A stretch of DNA of 52,735 nucleotides from Aneurinibacillus tyrosinisolvens (GCF_001015055.1 NZ_BBWZ01000036.1:1-52735); one strand, 5' to 3'; counted from the stretch's first letter, positions 27,390 to 37,600 are shown. The notes: generated by a model from the sequence alone, not told the origin. Translations and numbers: made by a program.

Positions 27390-27549
27390 ATTTATCATTC
27401 TTGTTATGGGACTTACTTATGCGGTTTTAACTATCCTTTGGTTCAATTGAAACTACATTTGGATAGAAAAACTCATTAAGAAATAGGCACCAGAAAAAAT
27501 TTTAATCATATATAGGTGATATCCGTTCGAATTTGTTGAGGAGGATATC

Positions 27550-28647
27550 ATGAAATCCATGTTACCTAGTGAAAGATATTTCGGCAAGTTAGAACTAGTT
27601 TATTCATTTTATGGGACTATGCCTACAGGTGTTAGTGTTTCAGAAACCGGGCGTATTTTCATTTGCTTTCCGAAATGGGGAGACGACGTTAAATTTACGG
27701 TGGCGGAAATTGTTGGGGGTCAATTACAACCTTATCCTAGTATAGAAACCAATTTGGTAAACCCATGGAATATCACAATGTCTTTCATCAGTGTCCAAAG
27801 TGTAGTTGCTGATGGAAGGGGAACACTTTGGGTATTAGATACTGCGGCACCTAATTTTTCTGAACCTATTAAAGGGGGGGCAAAATTAGTCGCTGTTCAT
27901 TTAAAAACAAATACAATAAGAAAGGTATATACCTTTACAGAAGATGTTGTCCTGCCAACAACTTATCTGAATGATGTCCGATTTGATTTTCGTGTTGGCA
28001 AAGCAGGTTATGCATATATAACGGATTCTTCTCTCAAAGGACCAGGAGCTATTATTGTCGTTGATTTAGAAAATGGAAATGCGTTTAGACGGTTAAATGG
28101 AGCAAATTCAACTTCACCCGATCCCTATATGTTACCAAAAGTAGAAGGTAAAATTTTGATGAATCGAAACAAAGATGGCTCCACTTCTCCCTTTAGATTG
28201 GCCTCTGATGGTATAGCGATTTCTCCTGATGGGAAAATTTTATTTTTTTGTCCACTAACCAGTCGTCATCTGTACTCGATCTCAACAGAAGCCCTAAGAG
28301 ACAGAACGATACCAGATATGGATTTACGTTATCATGTGAAGTACTGGGGAGAAAAAGGTGCGTCTGATGGAATGTTCACCGATGCAAAAGGAACGGTTTA
28401 TGCTGGAGACTATGAAAACAACAGTATTCGAAAGATATTGCCGAATGGCACAATGGAAACCATCGCACATGATCCGAGAATTTTATGGCCGGATACTTTT
28501 TCAATTGGTCCGGATCAATACTTATATGTCATTGTGAACCAATTACATCGGCAGGCAAGATTTCATTATGGAAAAGACCTACGACAAAAACCTTATAGTT
28601 TACTTCGTATGAAAATTGATGAATTACCTGCTCCTACCTTTTCATAA
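27550..28647 (+). CDS. Major royal jelly / Yellow-family protein
   Basis: A 365-residue beta-propeller protein without a signal peptide. Segments such as LVNPWNITMSFISVQSVVAD, DGRGTLWVLDTA, YLNDVRFDF, YAYITDSSLKGPGAIIVVDL and DGIAISPDGKILFFCPLTSRHLY match the MRJP/Yellow family. Bacterial members are poorly characterised and may be lactonase-like. The gene is clearly AT-richer in its codons than its neighbours and stands alone (site GAGGAGG), which suggests horizontal acquisition. Confidence 0.85.
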   Translation: MKSMLPSERYFGKLELVYSFYGTMPTGVSVSETGRIFICFPKWGDDVKFTVAEIVGGQLQPYPSIETNLVNPWNITMSFISVQSVVADGRGTLWVLDTAAPNFSEPIKGGAKLVAVHLKTNTIRKVYTFTEDVVLPTTYLNDVRFDFRVGKAGYAYITDSSLKGPGAIIVVDLENGNAFRRLNGANSTSPDPYMLPKVEGKILMNRNKDGSTSPFRLASDGIAISPDGKILFFCPLTSRHLYSISTEALRDRTIPDMDLRYHVKYWGEKGASDGMFTDAKGTVYAGDYENNSIRKILPNGTMETIAHDPRILWPDTFSIGPDQYLYVIVNQLHRQARFHYGKDLRQKPYSLLRMKIDELPAPTFS

Positions 28648-28766
28648 TAAAATATAGTTGATAAATTTTTTTATTAATTCTCCGCCTTAAGGCGGAGCAA
28701 AAACCAATCCCGGGTCAGTTTTGCATGCACTGCTTCCAGGCTAAAATAGGGGCAAGACATAAGCAA

Positions 28767-28838
28767 TTGAGCCGCTGATTATCTTTATGGTATAGTTTAT
28801 CTACCATAGCTTGGCGTGTCCCGGCTATGGCTTGTTTT
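28767..28838 (+). promoter_or_regulatory. Promoter and leader hairpin before liaF
   Basis: TTGAGC (28767-28772) and TATAGT (28791-28796), 18 bp apart, form a plausible sigma-A promoter. The predicted transcript begins near 28803 with CCATAGC / GCTATGG and a run of seven T, an intrinsic-terminator shape placed before the liaF ribosome binding site. This could be an attenuator. Confidence 0.5.
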
Positions 28839-28865
28839 TTTCTGTATTTGAGGAGGTGGGGAACA

Positions 28866-29634
28866 GTGAGAGGATCGCGTGTTTTTTCTTGTTTTTTTGG
28901 CCTTGTTATTATATTTGCCGGCATCGGTATTTTATTTGATATGTTAGGAATTAAAGATTTCAATCCTGCAGGCCTTTTTTCCGTTTTTATTTATGTATAT
29001 TGGCTTGAAGCTTTTAAAGAAGGGAAGGCGAATTGGGGGGAGCATTCTTCTTTTTATCGGGGTGTGCGGGTTTTTAGGCTACTGGTTTAACATCGATACG
29101 GGGAAAGTCGTAGGTTTTACACTCTCAGCCGCCTTTATTTATATGGGCTATCGCATGATCCGTTCTAAAAACAAAGAAATAGAGGTGCCGCCTCTCCCTG
29201 CGCGGGAAGAAGAGCCTGTCTTTCATTCACCGGAGACGGCATTCCACACGTACTCCATGGGCTCGCCGCAAAACAAGCATTCGCTTATCGGCAACCTTTT
29301 TCTCACGGGCGGCCGCTGGGATTTGCACGATATGAATATCTGGCATGGTATTGGCGATGTGAAAATTGATCTCTCCCGCGCCCATATTAATGAGGGAGAA
29401 ACGATCATCATTATTAATGGATGGATCGGTGATATTGATATTTACGTTCCGTACGATTTAGATATATCGCTCACCGCCAGCGTGAATTTTGGTGATATTG
29501 ATGTTTTCGGAAACAAACAGGGCGGGATTAACCGCAGCATGACATTATCTACCTCCGGATATCGCGAATCCGGCAAGCGCGTCCGTATTGTGGTGAGCCT
29601 GCTTATTGGCGATATCGATGTAATTTATCTGTAG
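28866..29634 (+). pseudogene. liaF: LiaF/VraT-like membrane protein, one frameshift
   Basis: GTG 28866 with site GAGGAGGTGGGG opens a protein with three or four N-terminal membrane segments. The C-terminal LiaF-type beta domain has repeated GDI motifs (NGWIGDIDIYVP, NFGDIDVFG, LIGDIDVIYL). The frame breaks at a run of six T near 28975-28980. With five T the sequence would read continuously as AGLFPFLFMYIGLKLLKKG. As given, the first frame ends at 29090 and the second is open only from 28993. It would inhibit LiaRS signalling. Confidence 0.85.
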
Positions 29635-29648
29635 AAGGGGGCAGAAGA

Positions 29649-30743
29649 ATGTCAGAATGGAAGCTTGCCAATATTCAATGGCAATTCATGCGGCAGTCTC
29701 TCTGGGCCAGTGTTGGCGCAGTGACAGCAGGAGGATTTGTTTTCTTCCTTCTCTGGTACATGACGGCAGATATGGCTTCCCTTCAGGGGTGGCTGCTTCA
29801 GCACTGGGGATGGAAAGTCCCGGCGTTTCCCGGCGTCATTTTTGCCGGGATGATGCTGCTCTTTTTCTGGATGGCAGCGCTTATTATAGGGACCACTATC
29901 GGATATATTTATGGAAACTTAATGAAAAAACGGATTGAGATTTTGCTGCAATCTGCTATGATGCTCGAACGGGGCAATCTATCTACGCGTGTCCCCTACC
30001 TTGGGGAAGATGAAATCGGCCAGCTGGGCAGCCAGCTGAACGAGATGGCAATCCGGTTTCAGCAGCAGGTAGCGTCTTTGCAAAGGCTGTCTGCTCACAA
30101 TGCGGAATTAACGGAGCAGGTGAAGTACGCGGCCGTTACAGAAGAGCGCCAGCGTCTCGCCCGTGAGCTTCATGATGCGGTAAGCCAGCAATTGTTTGCC
30201 ATTTCAATGACGATGGCGGCGTTGAAAAGGACGCTCATTCAGAACCCGGAAAAAGCGAGCAGGCAGGTTGAATTGGTGGAGGAGATGGCGGCTGCGGCAC
30301 AGTCGGAGATGAGGGCGCTGCTTCTGCACCTGCGGCCGACGCACCTTGAAGGAAAAGCGCTCCATGAGGGAGTAGAGGATCTTCTTGTTGAATTGCAAAC
30401 GAAGCATGCGCTGGAATTTGAATGGGCGATTGATGAAATCCCGCCGCTTCCGAAAGGAATAGAAGATCACCTCTTCCGCATTCTCCAGGAGGCGCTCTCC
30501 AATACGCTGCGCCATGCCAAAGCGACCAGGGTGGAAATCCGAATGGCGATGATTAAGAATTACTTCCGCCTTCGAATTACAGATGATGGCATCGGGTTTT
30601 CGGAAACGGAGGAGAAGAAATCTTCCTCCTACGGGATGAAGCTTATGAATGAGCGGGTGGCTGAAATTGGCGGCGTCCTTGCCATTTCTTCGGCTCCTGG
30701 TACCGGGACGATGGTTGAGGTAACGGTGCCGCTTGTGTGCTAA
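29649..30743 (+). CDS. liaS: Sensor histidine kinase LiaS
   Basis: A 364-residue membrane kinase. Two membrane segments (about 22-40 and 60-85) enclose a very short external loop, as in intramembrane-sensing kinases. A HAMP region (90-145) is followed by the HisKA_3 dimerisation helix with phospho-acceptor H175 in [10 protein letters not shown] and an HATPase_c domain ([19 protein letters not shown]). It pairs with the response regulator that follows at once. LiaFSR systems respond to cell-envelope stress by lipid-II-binding antibiotics. Confidence 0.92.
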   Translation: MSEWKLANIQWQFMRQSLWASVGAVTAGGFVFFLLWYMTADMASLQGWLLQHWGWKVPAFPGVIFAGMMLLFFWMAALIIGTTIGYIYGNLMKKRIEILLQSAMMLERGNLSTRVPYLGEDEIGQLGSQLNEMAIRFQQQVASLQRLSAHNAELTEQVKYAAVTEERQRLARELHDAVSQQLFAISMTMAALKRTLIQNPEKASRQVELVEEMAAAAQSEMRALLLHLRPTHLEGKALHEGVEDLLVELQTKHALEFEWAIDEIPPLPKGIEDHLFRILQEALSNTLRHAKATRVEIRMAMIKNYFRLRITDDGIGFSETEEKKSSSYGMKLMNERVAEIGGVLAISSAPGTGTMVEVTVPLVC

Positions 30744-30790
30744 GTTTGTTCATGTTTGCTGAGGATTTATATAAAGCGAGGGATATTAAG

Positions 30791-31435
30791 ATGAGCGAAA
30801 CAATAAAAGTGCTGCTGATAGACGACCATGAGATGGTAAGGATGGGCCTTGTTGCTTTTCTGTCAACGGAGGATGAAATTGAAATTGTCGGTGAAGCTGG
30901 AAGCGGGGCGGAAGGGTTAAAAATCGCAGAGCAAACGAAACCGGATGTGATCCTGATGGATCTTGTGATGGAAGGGATGGACGGTATTGAGACGACCCGG
31001 CGAATGAGAATGATCCACCCGGAGGGGAAGGTCATTGTCCTGACCAGCTTTATTGATGATGAGAAGGTTTACCCCGTCATTGAGGCAGGCGCGTTTAGTT
31101 ATCTTCTTAAAACAACGAGGGCGCCCGAAATTGCCCAGGCCATCCGGCAGGCGTACCGTGGCCAGCCGGTGCTTGAGGCGCAGGTGGCAGGCAAAATCAT
31201 GTCCCGGTTTCGCCAGAAGAGTACGGAAACCGTACCGCATGAGCAGTGCACGAACCGGGAGCTTGAAGTTTTGCGCCTCGTGGGGGAAGGGAGATCCAAC
31301 CAGGAAATTGCGGATGAGCTGTACATAGGAATTAAAACGGTAAAGACGCATGTGAGCAACATTTTGAGCAAGCTCGGAGTGGAAGATCGAACCCAGGCCG
31401 CGATTTATGCGCACCGTCATGGGATTTGTAAATAA
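30791..31435 (+). CDS. liaR: Response regulator LiaR (NarL/LuxR family)
   Basis: 214 residues from ATG 30791 (site GAGGG). The receiver domain has acidic pocket DDH and phospho-acceptor D57 in ILMDLVM. The C-terminal LuxR-type helix-turn-helix is NREVL-like: [17 protein letters not shown] and [16 protein letters not shown]. It is the partner of the LiaS kinase. No obvious target gene (liaIH) is next to it, so the regulon lies elsewhere. Confidence 0.93.
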   Translation: MSETIKVLLIDDHEMVRMGLVAFLSTEDEIEIVGEAGSGAEGLKIAEQTKPDVILMDLVMEGMDGIETTRRMRMIHPEGKVIVLTSFIDDEKVYPVIEAGAFSYLLKTTRAPEIAQAIRQAYRGQPVLEAQVAGKIMSRFRQKSTETVPHEQCTNRELEVLRLVGEGRSNQEIADELYIGIKTVKTHVSNILSKLGVEDRTQAAIYAHRHGICK

Positions 31436-31444
31436 TACACCACG

Positions 31445-31509
31445 AGAAAGCCCCGCCGCCCTGACTGCTGGATTAATTTTTCCAGTGGTACACGCGGCCG
31501 GGGTTTTCT
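31445..31509. terminator. Probable bidirectional terminator between liaR and L,D-transpeptidase
   Basis: GAAAGCCCCG / CGGGGTTTTC long-range arms enclose a smaller CTGG / CCAG hairpin, between convergent genes. It overlaps the 3' end of the transpeptidase gene. Confidence 0.5.
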
Positions 31510-32585
31510 TCGTTCGAACGAGGTTTAATTTGGAATTCCGGAGGGGTAGGCTGAAGGAACTCTGCTGGCTGTCCGTTTAAGATGGTTACCTTTGTGCCGA
31601 GTGAGGCCATGCTGTATAGCTCCTCCATCTGGCGGTTGCGAAGCCGAATGCAGCCTTTGGATATAGCTTTACCAATGGATGTTTCATCGTTTGTCCCGTG
31701 GATTGCATAGTCTTCGTCACTCAGAACAAGCCCGCGGGTTCCATATACTTTACTCTGGGAGAGAGGGTTGCTGACCTTCAGGACAATCCGGTACGTGCCG
31801 ACAGGCGTCTTGTTATCTGCACCAAGGCCAATCGGATAGGAGCGTACTGTATAAGAGCCTGATGATAAAACCATGCGAAAGGATGACTGGTAAACCGAAA
31901 TTTTTAGCGGCTCCAAATCAACATTCGATTCGTCTAAGTCCGCTTTTCTTAATACAGATTTCAAACTGTCCCACGGTCTGGCCGGATTAAAGAGCGCCGG
32001 GTTGTATATAACGCCGGTATTCTCGAGCGCCGGACTGCTTCCGCTATGAACGGGCTGCTGAAAAGGGATACGGGACAGGTAATTATGCGGAAATGCTCCG
32101 AGCAAATCGGTGGCTCGTGCAGGCAGTTGTTTTTTCTCCAGGAAATAGTGGTAAAGCGCGGTACGCATTACAAGCGTTTTTTCCAGGGCAATGCGCTGCA
32201 GCCCAATTTCAAATTTTAACTTCGCTATTTCTTCGGCCGGCTCACACGGGCACTTCTCATTGAAGAAGGTAACAAATCTGCCGTTATCCCGCGCCACATA
32301 GCGCAGCATCTTCGGCTGGTAGAACGGAAGCGGAGTGTAAAGCGGCATCGAGGGCAGCTGTGGAACCCCGACAATAATAGGCGCTTTGCTGCCGGACCTT
32401 TTTTTCTTCTGGATGTATGTCGTTAATTGTTGTTTTAATTGATCATTTGTTTGGTTTTTCGGCACCGCAATCACTTCATAATAGGGCCGTTTCGCTGCCG
32501 GAGGAGCCAGGGCAGTCTGCTGCGGAAAGAATTGAAAGTAAAAAAATACAAGAAATATACTAATGATTTGGACAAAAGTTTTCAT
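31473..32585 (-). CDS. L,D-transpeptidase, YkuD domain
   Basis: About 370 residues from ATG 32585 (site AAAAGGAG). The N-terminal signal or anchor segment is FVQIISIFLVFFYFQFF. A region of about 200 residues with two Cys (EKCPCEP) and helical stretches precedes the YkuD catalytic domain. The active-site motif is AIHGTNDETSIG ... SKGCIRLRN, with catalytic Cys in SKGC and the conserved His in HGT. It forms or hydrolyses L,D-cross-links in peptidoglycan. Confidence 0.92.
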   Translation of the reverse strand: MKTFVQIISIFLVFFYFQFFPQQTALAPPAAKRPYYEVIAVPKNQTNDQLKQQLTTYIQKKKRSGSKAPIIVGVPQLPSMPLYTPLPFYQPKMLRYVARDNGRFVTFFNEKCPCEPAEEIAKLKFEIGLQRIALEKTLVMRTALYHYFLEKKQLPARATDLLGAFPHNYLSRIPFQQPVHSGSSPALENTGVIYNPALFNPARPWDSLKSVLRKADLDESNVDLEPLKISVYQSSFRMVLSSGSYTVRSYPIGLGADNKTPVGTYRIVLKVSNPLSQSKVYGTRGLVLSDEDYAIHGTNDETSIGKAISKGCIRLRNRQMEELYSMASLGTKVTILNGQPAEFLQPTPPEFQIKPRSNEENPGRVYHWKN

Positions 32586-32611
32586 TAGCAGGGCTCCTTT
32601 TTTAATCAAAA

Positions 32612-32663
32612 GAAAAAGGTACACAGCTGTCTGGCAATGAATGCCAGAGCTATGTACCTTAAG
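32612..32663 (-). terminator. Terminator of ilvD
   Basis: Minus-strand AAGGTACATAGCTCTGGCA / TGCCAGACAGCTGTGTACCTT stem followed by TTTTTC. It lies 14 nt after the ilvD stop. Confidence 0.88.
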
Positions 32664-32676
32664 TATCGGCTATAAA

Positions 32677-34353
32677 TTAGATTTTCATAATACCGCCAGT
32701 GCTTGCAGAAGTGACTAACTTAGAATAGCGAGCCAGGTAGCCTGTTTTTACTTTTGGCTCAAAGCCAGCCCAATTTGCTTTCCGCTTCTCCCATTCTTCA
32801 GCAGGAACGTCAACGTCCATACGGCGCGCTGCGATATCGATAACAATGTGATCGCCGTCCTGAACAAAGGCAAGCGGTCCACCTTCTGCCGCTTCCGGTG
32901 ACGCGTGCCCGATGGAAAGGCCGCGGGATGCGCCGGAGAAACGGCCGTCTGTAACGAGCGCTACTTTCGTGCCTAATCCCATACCAACGATTTGTGAAGT
33001 AGGTGCCAGCATTTCCGGCATGCCCGGTCCGCCCTTCGGCCCTTCATAGCGAATGACAACGACATGCCCTTCGTGTACTTTGCCGCCTGCGATGCCTTCC
33101 AGTGCTTCTTCCTGGGATTCAAATACGATGGCAGGCCCCTCGTGGCGTGTAATGCCGCCCTGGACGCCGCCAGTCTTAATGATCGCCCCTTCAGGTGCAA
33201 GGTTGCCGAACAGGACAGCCAGGCCGCCTTTTTCCGTATGCGGACGATCAATCGGAAAAATGACATTATGATCCGTTACGTCGTGCCCTGCAATGTTTTC
33301 GCCGAGCGTCTTGCCGGTTACCGTCATGACATCAAGGTGCAGAGCATCCGCTTTTTTGGACAATTCGTTCAGCGCTGCCGATACGCCGCCGGCTGTATGA
33401 AGGTCTTCAATATGCCAGTCAGAAGCAGGAGCAAGCTTGGCAAGATGCGGCACCCGCTCGGCTACTTCGTTGATTCGCTCAAGCGGATAATTTATGCCGG
33501 CTTCATTTGCAAGAGCCAGTGTATGGAGCACTGTGTTTGTAGAGCCCCCAAGCGCCATGTCAAGCGCGAATGCATTGTCGATCGCTTTCTCTGTTACAAT
33601 ATCCCGCGGCTTGATGTCGAGTTTAATGAGTTCCATCAATTGCGTAGCCGTTCTCTTCGCCAGTTCTTTTCTCTCCGGGTCAATTGCGAGAATCGTACCG
33701 TTACCCGGGAGGGCAAGGCCGAGCGCCTCTGCAAGACAGTTCATGGAGTTGGCTGTAAACATACCTGAACAGGAGCCGCATGTCGGGCATCCGTACTGTT
33801 CCAGTTCCTGCAGCCCTTTATCGTCGATTTTACCCGCTTGATAAGCGCCTACGCCTTCAAATACAGAAGAGAGCGAAATCTTGCGTCCGTCGCTTGTCCG
33901 TCCGGCTGCCATCGGTCCGCCGCTCACGAAGATGGTAGGGATGTTCAGACGCATTGTCGCCATCATCATACCTGGCGTAATTTTGTCACAGTTTGGAATA
34001 CAAACCATTCCATCGAACCAGTGTGCAGCTACGACAGTTTCTACCGAATCTGCAATAATCTCACGGCTTGGAAGGGAATACCGCATCCCGATATGGCCCA
34101 TCGCAATCCCGTCATCTACTCCGATCGTGTTAAATTCAAACGGCACGCCGCCCGCCTCACGGATCGCTTCCTTTACAACTTTACCGAATTCTTGAAGATG
34201 GACATGCCCTGGAACAATATCGATATATGAGTTACATACAGCAATAAAAGGCTTGTCAAAATCCTCTTCTTTAACCCCTGCTGCACGAAGCAAGCTGCGA
34301 TGTGGTGCTCGATCAAATCCTTTTTTTATCATGTCACTGCGTAATCCAGCCAA
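32677..34353 (-). CDS. ilvD: Dihydroxy-acid dehydratase IlvD
   Basis: 558 residues from TTG 34353 (MAGLRSDM), which gives the length and N-terminus of Bacillus IlvD. A GGAGGAG site lies 6 nt before it. A longer in-frame ATG at 34386 is less likely. It dehydrates 2,3-dihydroxy acids to 2-oxo acids in valine, leucine and isoleucine synthesis. Cluster cysteines are in [23 protein letters not shown] and [15 protein letters not shown]. The substrate loop [18 protein letters not shown] is intact. Confidence 0.96.
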   Translation of the reverse strand: MAGLRSDMIKKGFDRAPHRSLLRAAGVKEEDFDKPFIAVCNSYIDIVPGHVHLQEFGKVVKEAIREAGGVPFEFNTIGVDDGIAMGHIGMRYSLPSREIIADSVETVVAAHWFDGMVCIPNCDKITPGMMMATMRLNIPTIFVSGGPMAAGRTSDGRKISLSSVFEGVGAYQAGKIDDKGLQELEQYGCPTCGSCSGMFTANSMNCLAEALGLALPGNGTILAIDPERKELAKRTATQLMELIKLDIKPRDIVTEKAIDNAFALDMALGGSTNTVLHTLALANEAGINYPLERINEVAERVPHLAKLAPASDWHIEDLHTAGGVSAALNELSKKADALHLDVMTVTGKTLGENIAGHDVTDHNVIFPIDRPHTEKGGLAVLFGNLAPEGAIIKTGGVQGGITRHEGPAIVFESQEEALEGIAGGKVHEGHVVVIRYEGPKGGPGMPEMLAPTSQIVGMGLGTKVALVTDGRFSGASRGLSIGHASPEAAEGGPLAFVQDGDHIVIDIAARRMDVDVPAEEWEKRKANWAGFEPKVKTGYLARYSKLVTSASTGGIMKI

Positions 34354-34443
34354 ATGAATCTCCTCCATACTTCCCTTATTTTTCAAATATTTAATTAATG
34401 ATAAGGAATTTTAATTCATTGTACCACTATTTTTACTCCTTGT

Positions 34444-34458
34444 ATATTTGTGAAAATT
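34444..34458. promoter_or_regulatory. Candidate CodY box between ilvD and OPT transporter
   Basis: ATATTTGTGAAAATT differs from the CodY consensus AATTTTCWGAAAATT at three positions. It lies between divergent genes for branched-chain amino acid synthesis and peptide uptake, both typical CodY targets. No T-box is visible. Confidence 0.5.
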
Positions 34459-34628
34459 ACTCCTCTTACGAATATAAGTTTATGTATAACATTTAATTGC
34501 GAATTCGTTTACAGTAGAAACGGGTAAATGAATAAATTGGGCGAAGGGAAGGTGAAGCTGTGGTTGCCCGGTAATAAGTGGGGAAATACTAGAAGTAGAA
34601 TAACAAGATGAATAAAGGTAGGGATCGT

Positions 34629-36539
34629 ATGTCAGATCAAAACAACTCCATGCATCGCAATAATCCTGATCAGGAATTCGTGCCGTACATTCCTGCTCAT
34701 GAGCACCGCCCGGAAATGACCTGGACGGCACTCTTGCTCGGTGGAATTCTGGCTATCCTGTTTGGGGCAGCCAATGCGTATTTGGGACTCATTGTAGGGA
34801 TGACGGTAAGTGCATCCATTCCCGCGGCTGTCATCTCCATGGCCATTCTTCGCGGCGTACTGAAACGGAACTCCATTCTGGAAAACAATACGGTACAGAC
34901 GATTACGTCCGTGGGTGAATCGCTTGCCGCCGGCGTTATTTTTACCGTTCCGGCACTCTTTATATGGAAGCTGCATCCAAGCCTGGCGACCATCGGCGTC
35001 ATCGCGCTCGCAGGCGGTATTCTGGGGATTATTATGATGATTCCGCTGCGGAAGGCGCTCATTGTTAAGGAGCACAACACACTGCCTTACCCGGAAGGAA
35101 CGGCGTGTGCGGAAGTATTAATTGCAGGGGAAAAGGGCGGTGGCCTGGCCCGCCTGGTTTTCGGCGGCCTCGGCATTGGCGCGCTGTTTAAATTTATTGC
35201 CGATGGAATTAAAGCCTTTCCTTCCGAAATTGAATGGCAGATTCCAGGATTTAAGAACGCGGCTGTCGGTATGGATACACTGCCGTCATTGCTCGGGGTA
35301 GGCTTTATTATCGGGCCGCGCATTGCAGGGTATATGCTGGCAGGGGCCGTTCTCGGCTGGCTTGGTTTTATCCCGCTAATTAGCTATTTTGGTTCTTTTG
35401 CCGGCCACCCGATTTTTCCGGCGGAGGATGTGATTAGTAAGCTTGGCTTCTGGGATATCTGGAGCAATTATTTGCGCTACATTGGAGCGGGTGCTGTTGC
35501 TTTTGGAGGAATTGTCAGCCTGTTTAAAGCCATGCCGACCATGCTTTCTTCCTTCTCAATTGCGATGAAAGGTTTTACACAAAGCAGGGGCAACAACAGT
35601 AATTTGGCGCCGCTTCGCACAGAGCAGGACATGCCAATGCCGTACATTGTAGGGCTGGTTGTGCTTCTGATCGCCGTTCTTGCGTTTTTCCCGAAAATTC
35701 ATATCGGCATTCCGGGCGCGCTGCTCGTGATGCTGTTCGGTTTTTTCTTTGTGACCGTTTCATCCCGCATTGTCGGGATTGTCGGCAGTTCGTCCAACCC
35801 TGTTTCAGGAATGACGATAGCGGCTCTTATTCTTATTACACTTATTTTAAAACTTATCGGATTCAGCGGCCAAACCGGTATGATTGTTGCTATCACGATC
35901 GGTGCGGTCATTTGTATCTCAGCTGCCATGGCCGGCGATACGTCTCAGGACTTGAAAACCGCCTTCCTTGTCGGCGCTACACCGAAGTATCAGCAGTTTG
36001 CTTTGATGTACGGCGTATTTATTACGAGTCTAACGATTGGGCTTGTACTGATGCTTCTTGATCAGGCATATGGCTTCGGAACGAAAAACCTGCCGGCTCC
36101 GCAGGCGACGCTGATGATGATGGTCGTGGAAGGGATCATGAACGGAAATCTTCCATGGGATCTTATCTTTATTGGTGCTGCTTCTGCTGCCGCCGTTGAA
36201 TTAATGGGAATCGGATCCCTTCCTTTTGCAGTCGGCCTCTATTTGCCGATTCACCTGAGCACGCCGATTATGCTTGGCGGAATCATTCGTGGCTGGTTGG
36301 AGCGGCGTGAGAAAAATGAAGGTGTTCTCAAGCAGAAGCTGGAACGGGGAATTTTGGTTGCTTCCGGTTTTATCGCAGGGGAAGCGCTTATGGGGATTCT
36401 TATTGCTATCGCCGTTTCCATTGGGATTACGCTGCCAGAGAACCCGTTCTTCGGCCCTCTCGTATCCCTCGTTTCCTTCCTTGGTGTAGCGGGAATTTTA
36501 TTCTATACCGCAAACTCAAGAGGAAAGAAAGCACTGTAA
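34629..36539 (+). CDS. OPT-family oligopeptide transporter
   Basis: About 636 residues from ATG 34629 (site AGGTAGGGA). A polar N-terminus of about 35 residues is followed by about 16 hydrophobic segments. The OPT signatures are SIPAAVISMAILRGVLKRNSI, NNTVQTITSVGESLAAG and LPYPEGTACAEVL. The family imports oligopeptides or metal-chelator conjugates by proton symport. It is a single gene with its own terminator. Confidence 0.93.
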   Translation: MSDQNNSMHRNNPDQEFVPYIPAHEHRPEMTWTALLLGGILAILFGAANAYLGLIVGMTVSASIPAAVISMAILRGVLKRNSILENNTVQTITSVGESLAAGVIFTVPALFIWKLHPSLATIGVIALAGGILGIIMMIPLRKALIVKEHNTLPYPEGTACAEVLIAGEKGGGLARLVFGGLGIGALFKFIADGIKAFPSEIEWQIPGFKNAAVGMDTLPSLLGVGFIIGPRIAGYMLAGAVLGWLGFIPLISYFGSFAGHPIFPAEDVISKLGFWDIWSNYLRYIGAGAVAFGGIVSLFKAMPTMLSSFSIAMKGFTQSRGNNSNLAPLRTEQDMPMPYIVGLVVLLIAVLAFFPKIHIGIPGALLVMLFGFFFVTVSSRIVGIVGSSSNPVSGMTIAALILITLILKLIGFSGQTGMIVAITIGAVICISAAMAGDTSQDLKTAFLVGATPKYQQFALMYGVFITSLTIGLVLMLLDQAYGFGTKNLPAPQATLMMMVVEGIMNGNLPWDLIFIGAASAAAVELMGIGSLPFAVGLYLPIHLSTPIMLGGIIRGWLERREKNEGVLKQKLERGILVASGFIAGEALMGILIAIAVSIGITLPENPFFGPLVSLVSFLGVAGILFYTANSRGKKAL

Positions 36540-36550
36540 GTTTGCAAAAC

Positions 36551-36584
36551 AAAAAGAGCCACCCGCACGGGGGGCTCTTCTTTT
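36551..36584 (+). terminator. Terminator of the OPT gene
   Basis: AAAAAGAGCCaCCC / GGGGGCTCTT hairpin followed by TTTT. Repeat copy B begins 6 nt later. Confidence 0.88.
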
Positions 36585-36590
36585 ACTGAA

Positions 36591-36853
36591 TAAGAAAGTA
36601 TATCTTGCTTTAAAGTAGTAGAGAAAATGACCGCAAGGTCAAAAACGTTAGAAAAAAGGGAGGGCAGTCCACGCTGACCGGCCTTCCTGACCCAGCGGAA
36701 CCTCCCAGAGAGCAGAAGAAGCCCGCAATTGTCTCCATCCTCGAACTACCCAGATGTTTTGCGGGATCTGCTCGCAGGGAGGTGGAGCGGACAGTTCTTC
36801 CTTCCTTGCGGAAGGGAAAGGCAAGTGGAATGAACTCCCTTTTTCCCTTTTTT
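36591..36853 (+). repeat. Copy B of dispersed structured repeat (full)
   Basis: Segments in order: 5' box with TTGCTTTAAAGTAGTAGAG; hairpin GACC-GCAA-GGTC (36629-36640); arm AAAAAAGGGAG (36652-36662). Next, hairpin CGCTG/CAGCG, then outer helix GAGCAGA (36710-36716) / TCTGCTC (36767-36773). Inside it an AGAA bulge and inner helix CCCGCAA (36722-36728) / TTGCGGG (36759-36765) close the conserved loop TTGTCTCCA...ACCCAGATGTT. Then hairpin CCTTCC-TTGC-GGAAGG and closing arm CTCCCTTTTT (36835-36844). No protein-coding signal is apparent. Confidence 0.85.
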
Positions 36854-37238
36854 ATTGGACGATGGTCAAATTACAGTAGCGGGCAAAATATTTTAAGAAA
36901 AGCTGATGGAGCGGCACAATTAAATCCATTGCTTCCCTTTCGTAAGTGCCGGAGCGGTTGTATATGCGTACGCGGTCTGCTGAGATTTTGTAATAGGAAG
37001 AGGCAAAGCTTGTACTTACTTTTTCAGCCGAATTGCCGAACAGAGGAAGCATAACCGGCTTTGCCGGTACGTCATGAGGAATCATGCTTACAATATCCTC
37101 AAATAAAATCTGGTATGTGCAATGGGGGCGTTGAAATATAATTTCTTTGGTGGTCACTTTGCACCCTAAATTTCTGTTTGTATGAGAGAGCAGAAGTGTC
37201 CCTTCCGTATCTTTTAGGCGGATAAAATCCTGATTCAT
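36852..37238 (-). CDS. Hypothetical protein, 128 residues
   Basis: I do not recognise this protein. It has mixed alpha/beta character with no signal or membrane segment. Notable segments are IIFQRPHCTYQILFEDIVSMIP and YYKISADRVRIYNRSGTYEREAM. It is preceded by its own upstream region and ends against repeat copy B. The ATG at 37238 is usable, with a poorly matched AGGATGTG upstream site. Confidence 0.6.
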   Translation of the reverse strand: MNQDFIRLKDTEGTLLLSHTNRNLGCKVTTKEIIFQRPHCTYQILFEDIVSMIPHDVPAKPVMLPLFGNSAEKVSTSFASSYYKISADRVRIYNRSGTYEREAMDLIVPLHQLFLKYFARYCNLTIVQ

Positions 37239-37422
37239 GGCTCACATCCTATCCCATTTGTAATAATAGTAAGTCCTATGTTAATGATAGTAATAAACCT
37301 GCATTATGTAAAGTGATTGAGTTTTTTTATGAAAAATAAATGTTTATTTTAGAATTATATTGCATTCGTTTTACAGATATGATACATTTTTATATGTCGC
37401 TGCTGAATAGTAAAGCGGTTAC

Positions 37423-37514
37423 GGAGAGTTACCCAAGTGGCTATAAGGGGCTCCCCTGCTAAGGGAGTAGACGGGTTAAACCGTGCGAGGGTTCGAATCC
37501 CTCACTCTCCGCCA
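37423..37514 (+). tRNA. tRNA-Ser (GCT)
   Basis: Acceptor GGAGAGT / ACTCTCC, long variable arm typical of serine, anticodon GCT at 37458-37460, T-loop GGTTCGAATCC and encoded CCA at 37512-37514. Confidence 0.96.
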
Positions 37515-37523
37515 TAAACATAT

Positions 37524-37600
37524 GGCGGTGTAGCTCAGCTGGCTAGAGCGTACGGTTCATACCCGTAAGGTCGGGGGTTCGATCCCCTCCGCCGCTACCA
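37524..37600 (+). tRNA. tRNA-Met (CAT), elongator type
   Basis: A 77-nt cloverleaf with acceptor GGCGGTG / CGCCGCT, anticodon CAT at 37558-37560, T-loop GGTTCGATCCC and encoded CCA. It is nearly identical to the Bacillus elongator tRNA-Met as I recall it. A tRNA-Ile (CAT) identity is less likely. Confidence 0.93.

Noticed and set aside
36782..37054. Open frame crossing the end of repeat copy B
   Set aside because: It starts inside the structured repeat and runs antisense into the 36852-37238 gene. No family resemblance.
36852..37238. Possible ComK-like competence protein
   Set aside because: Gross size and small-protein character suggested it, but key ComK segments are not present. Left as hypothetical.
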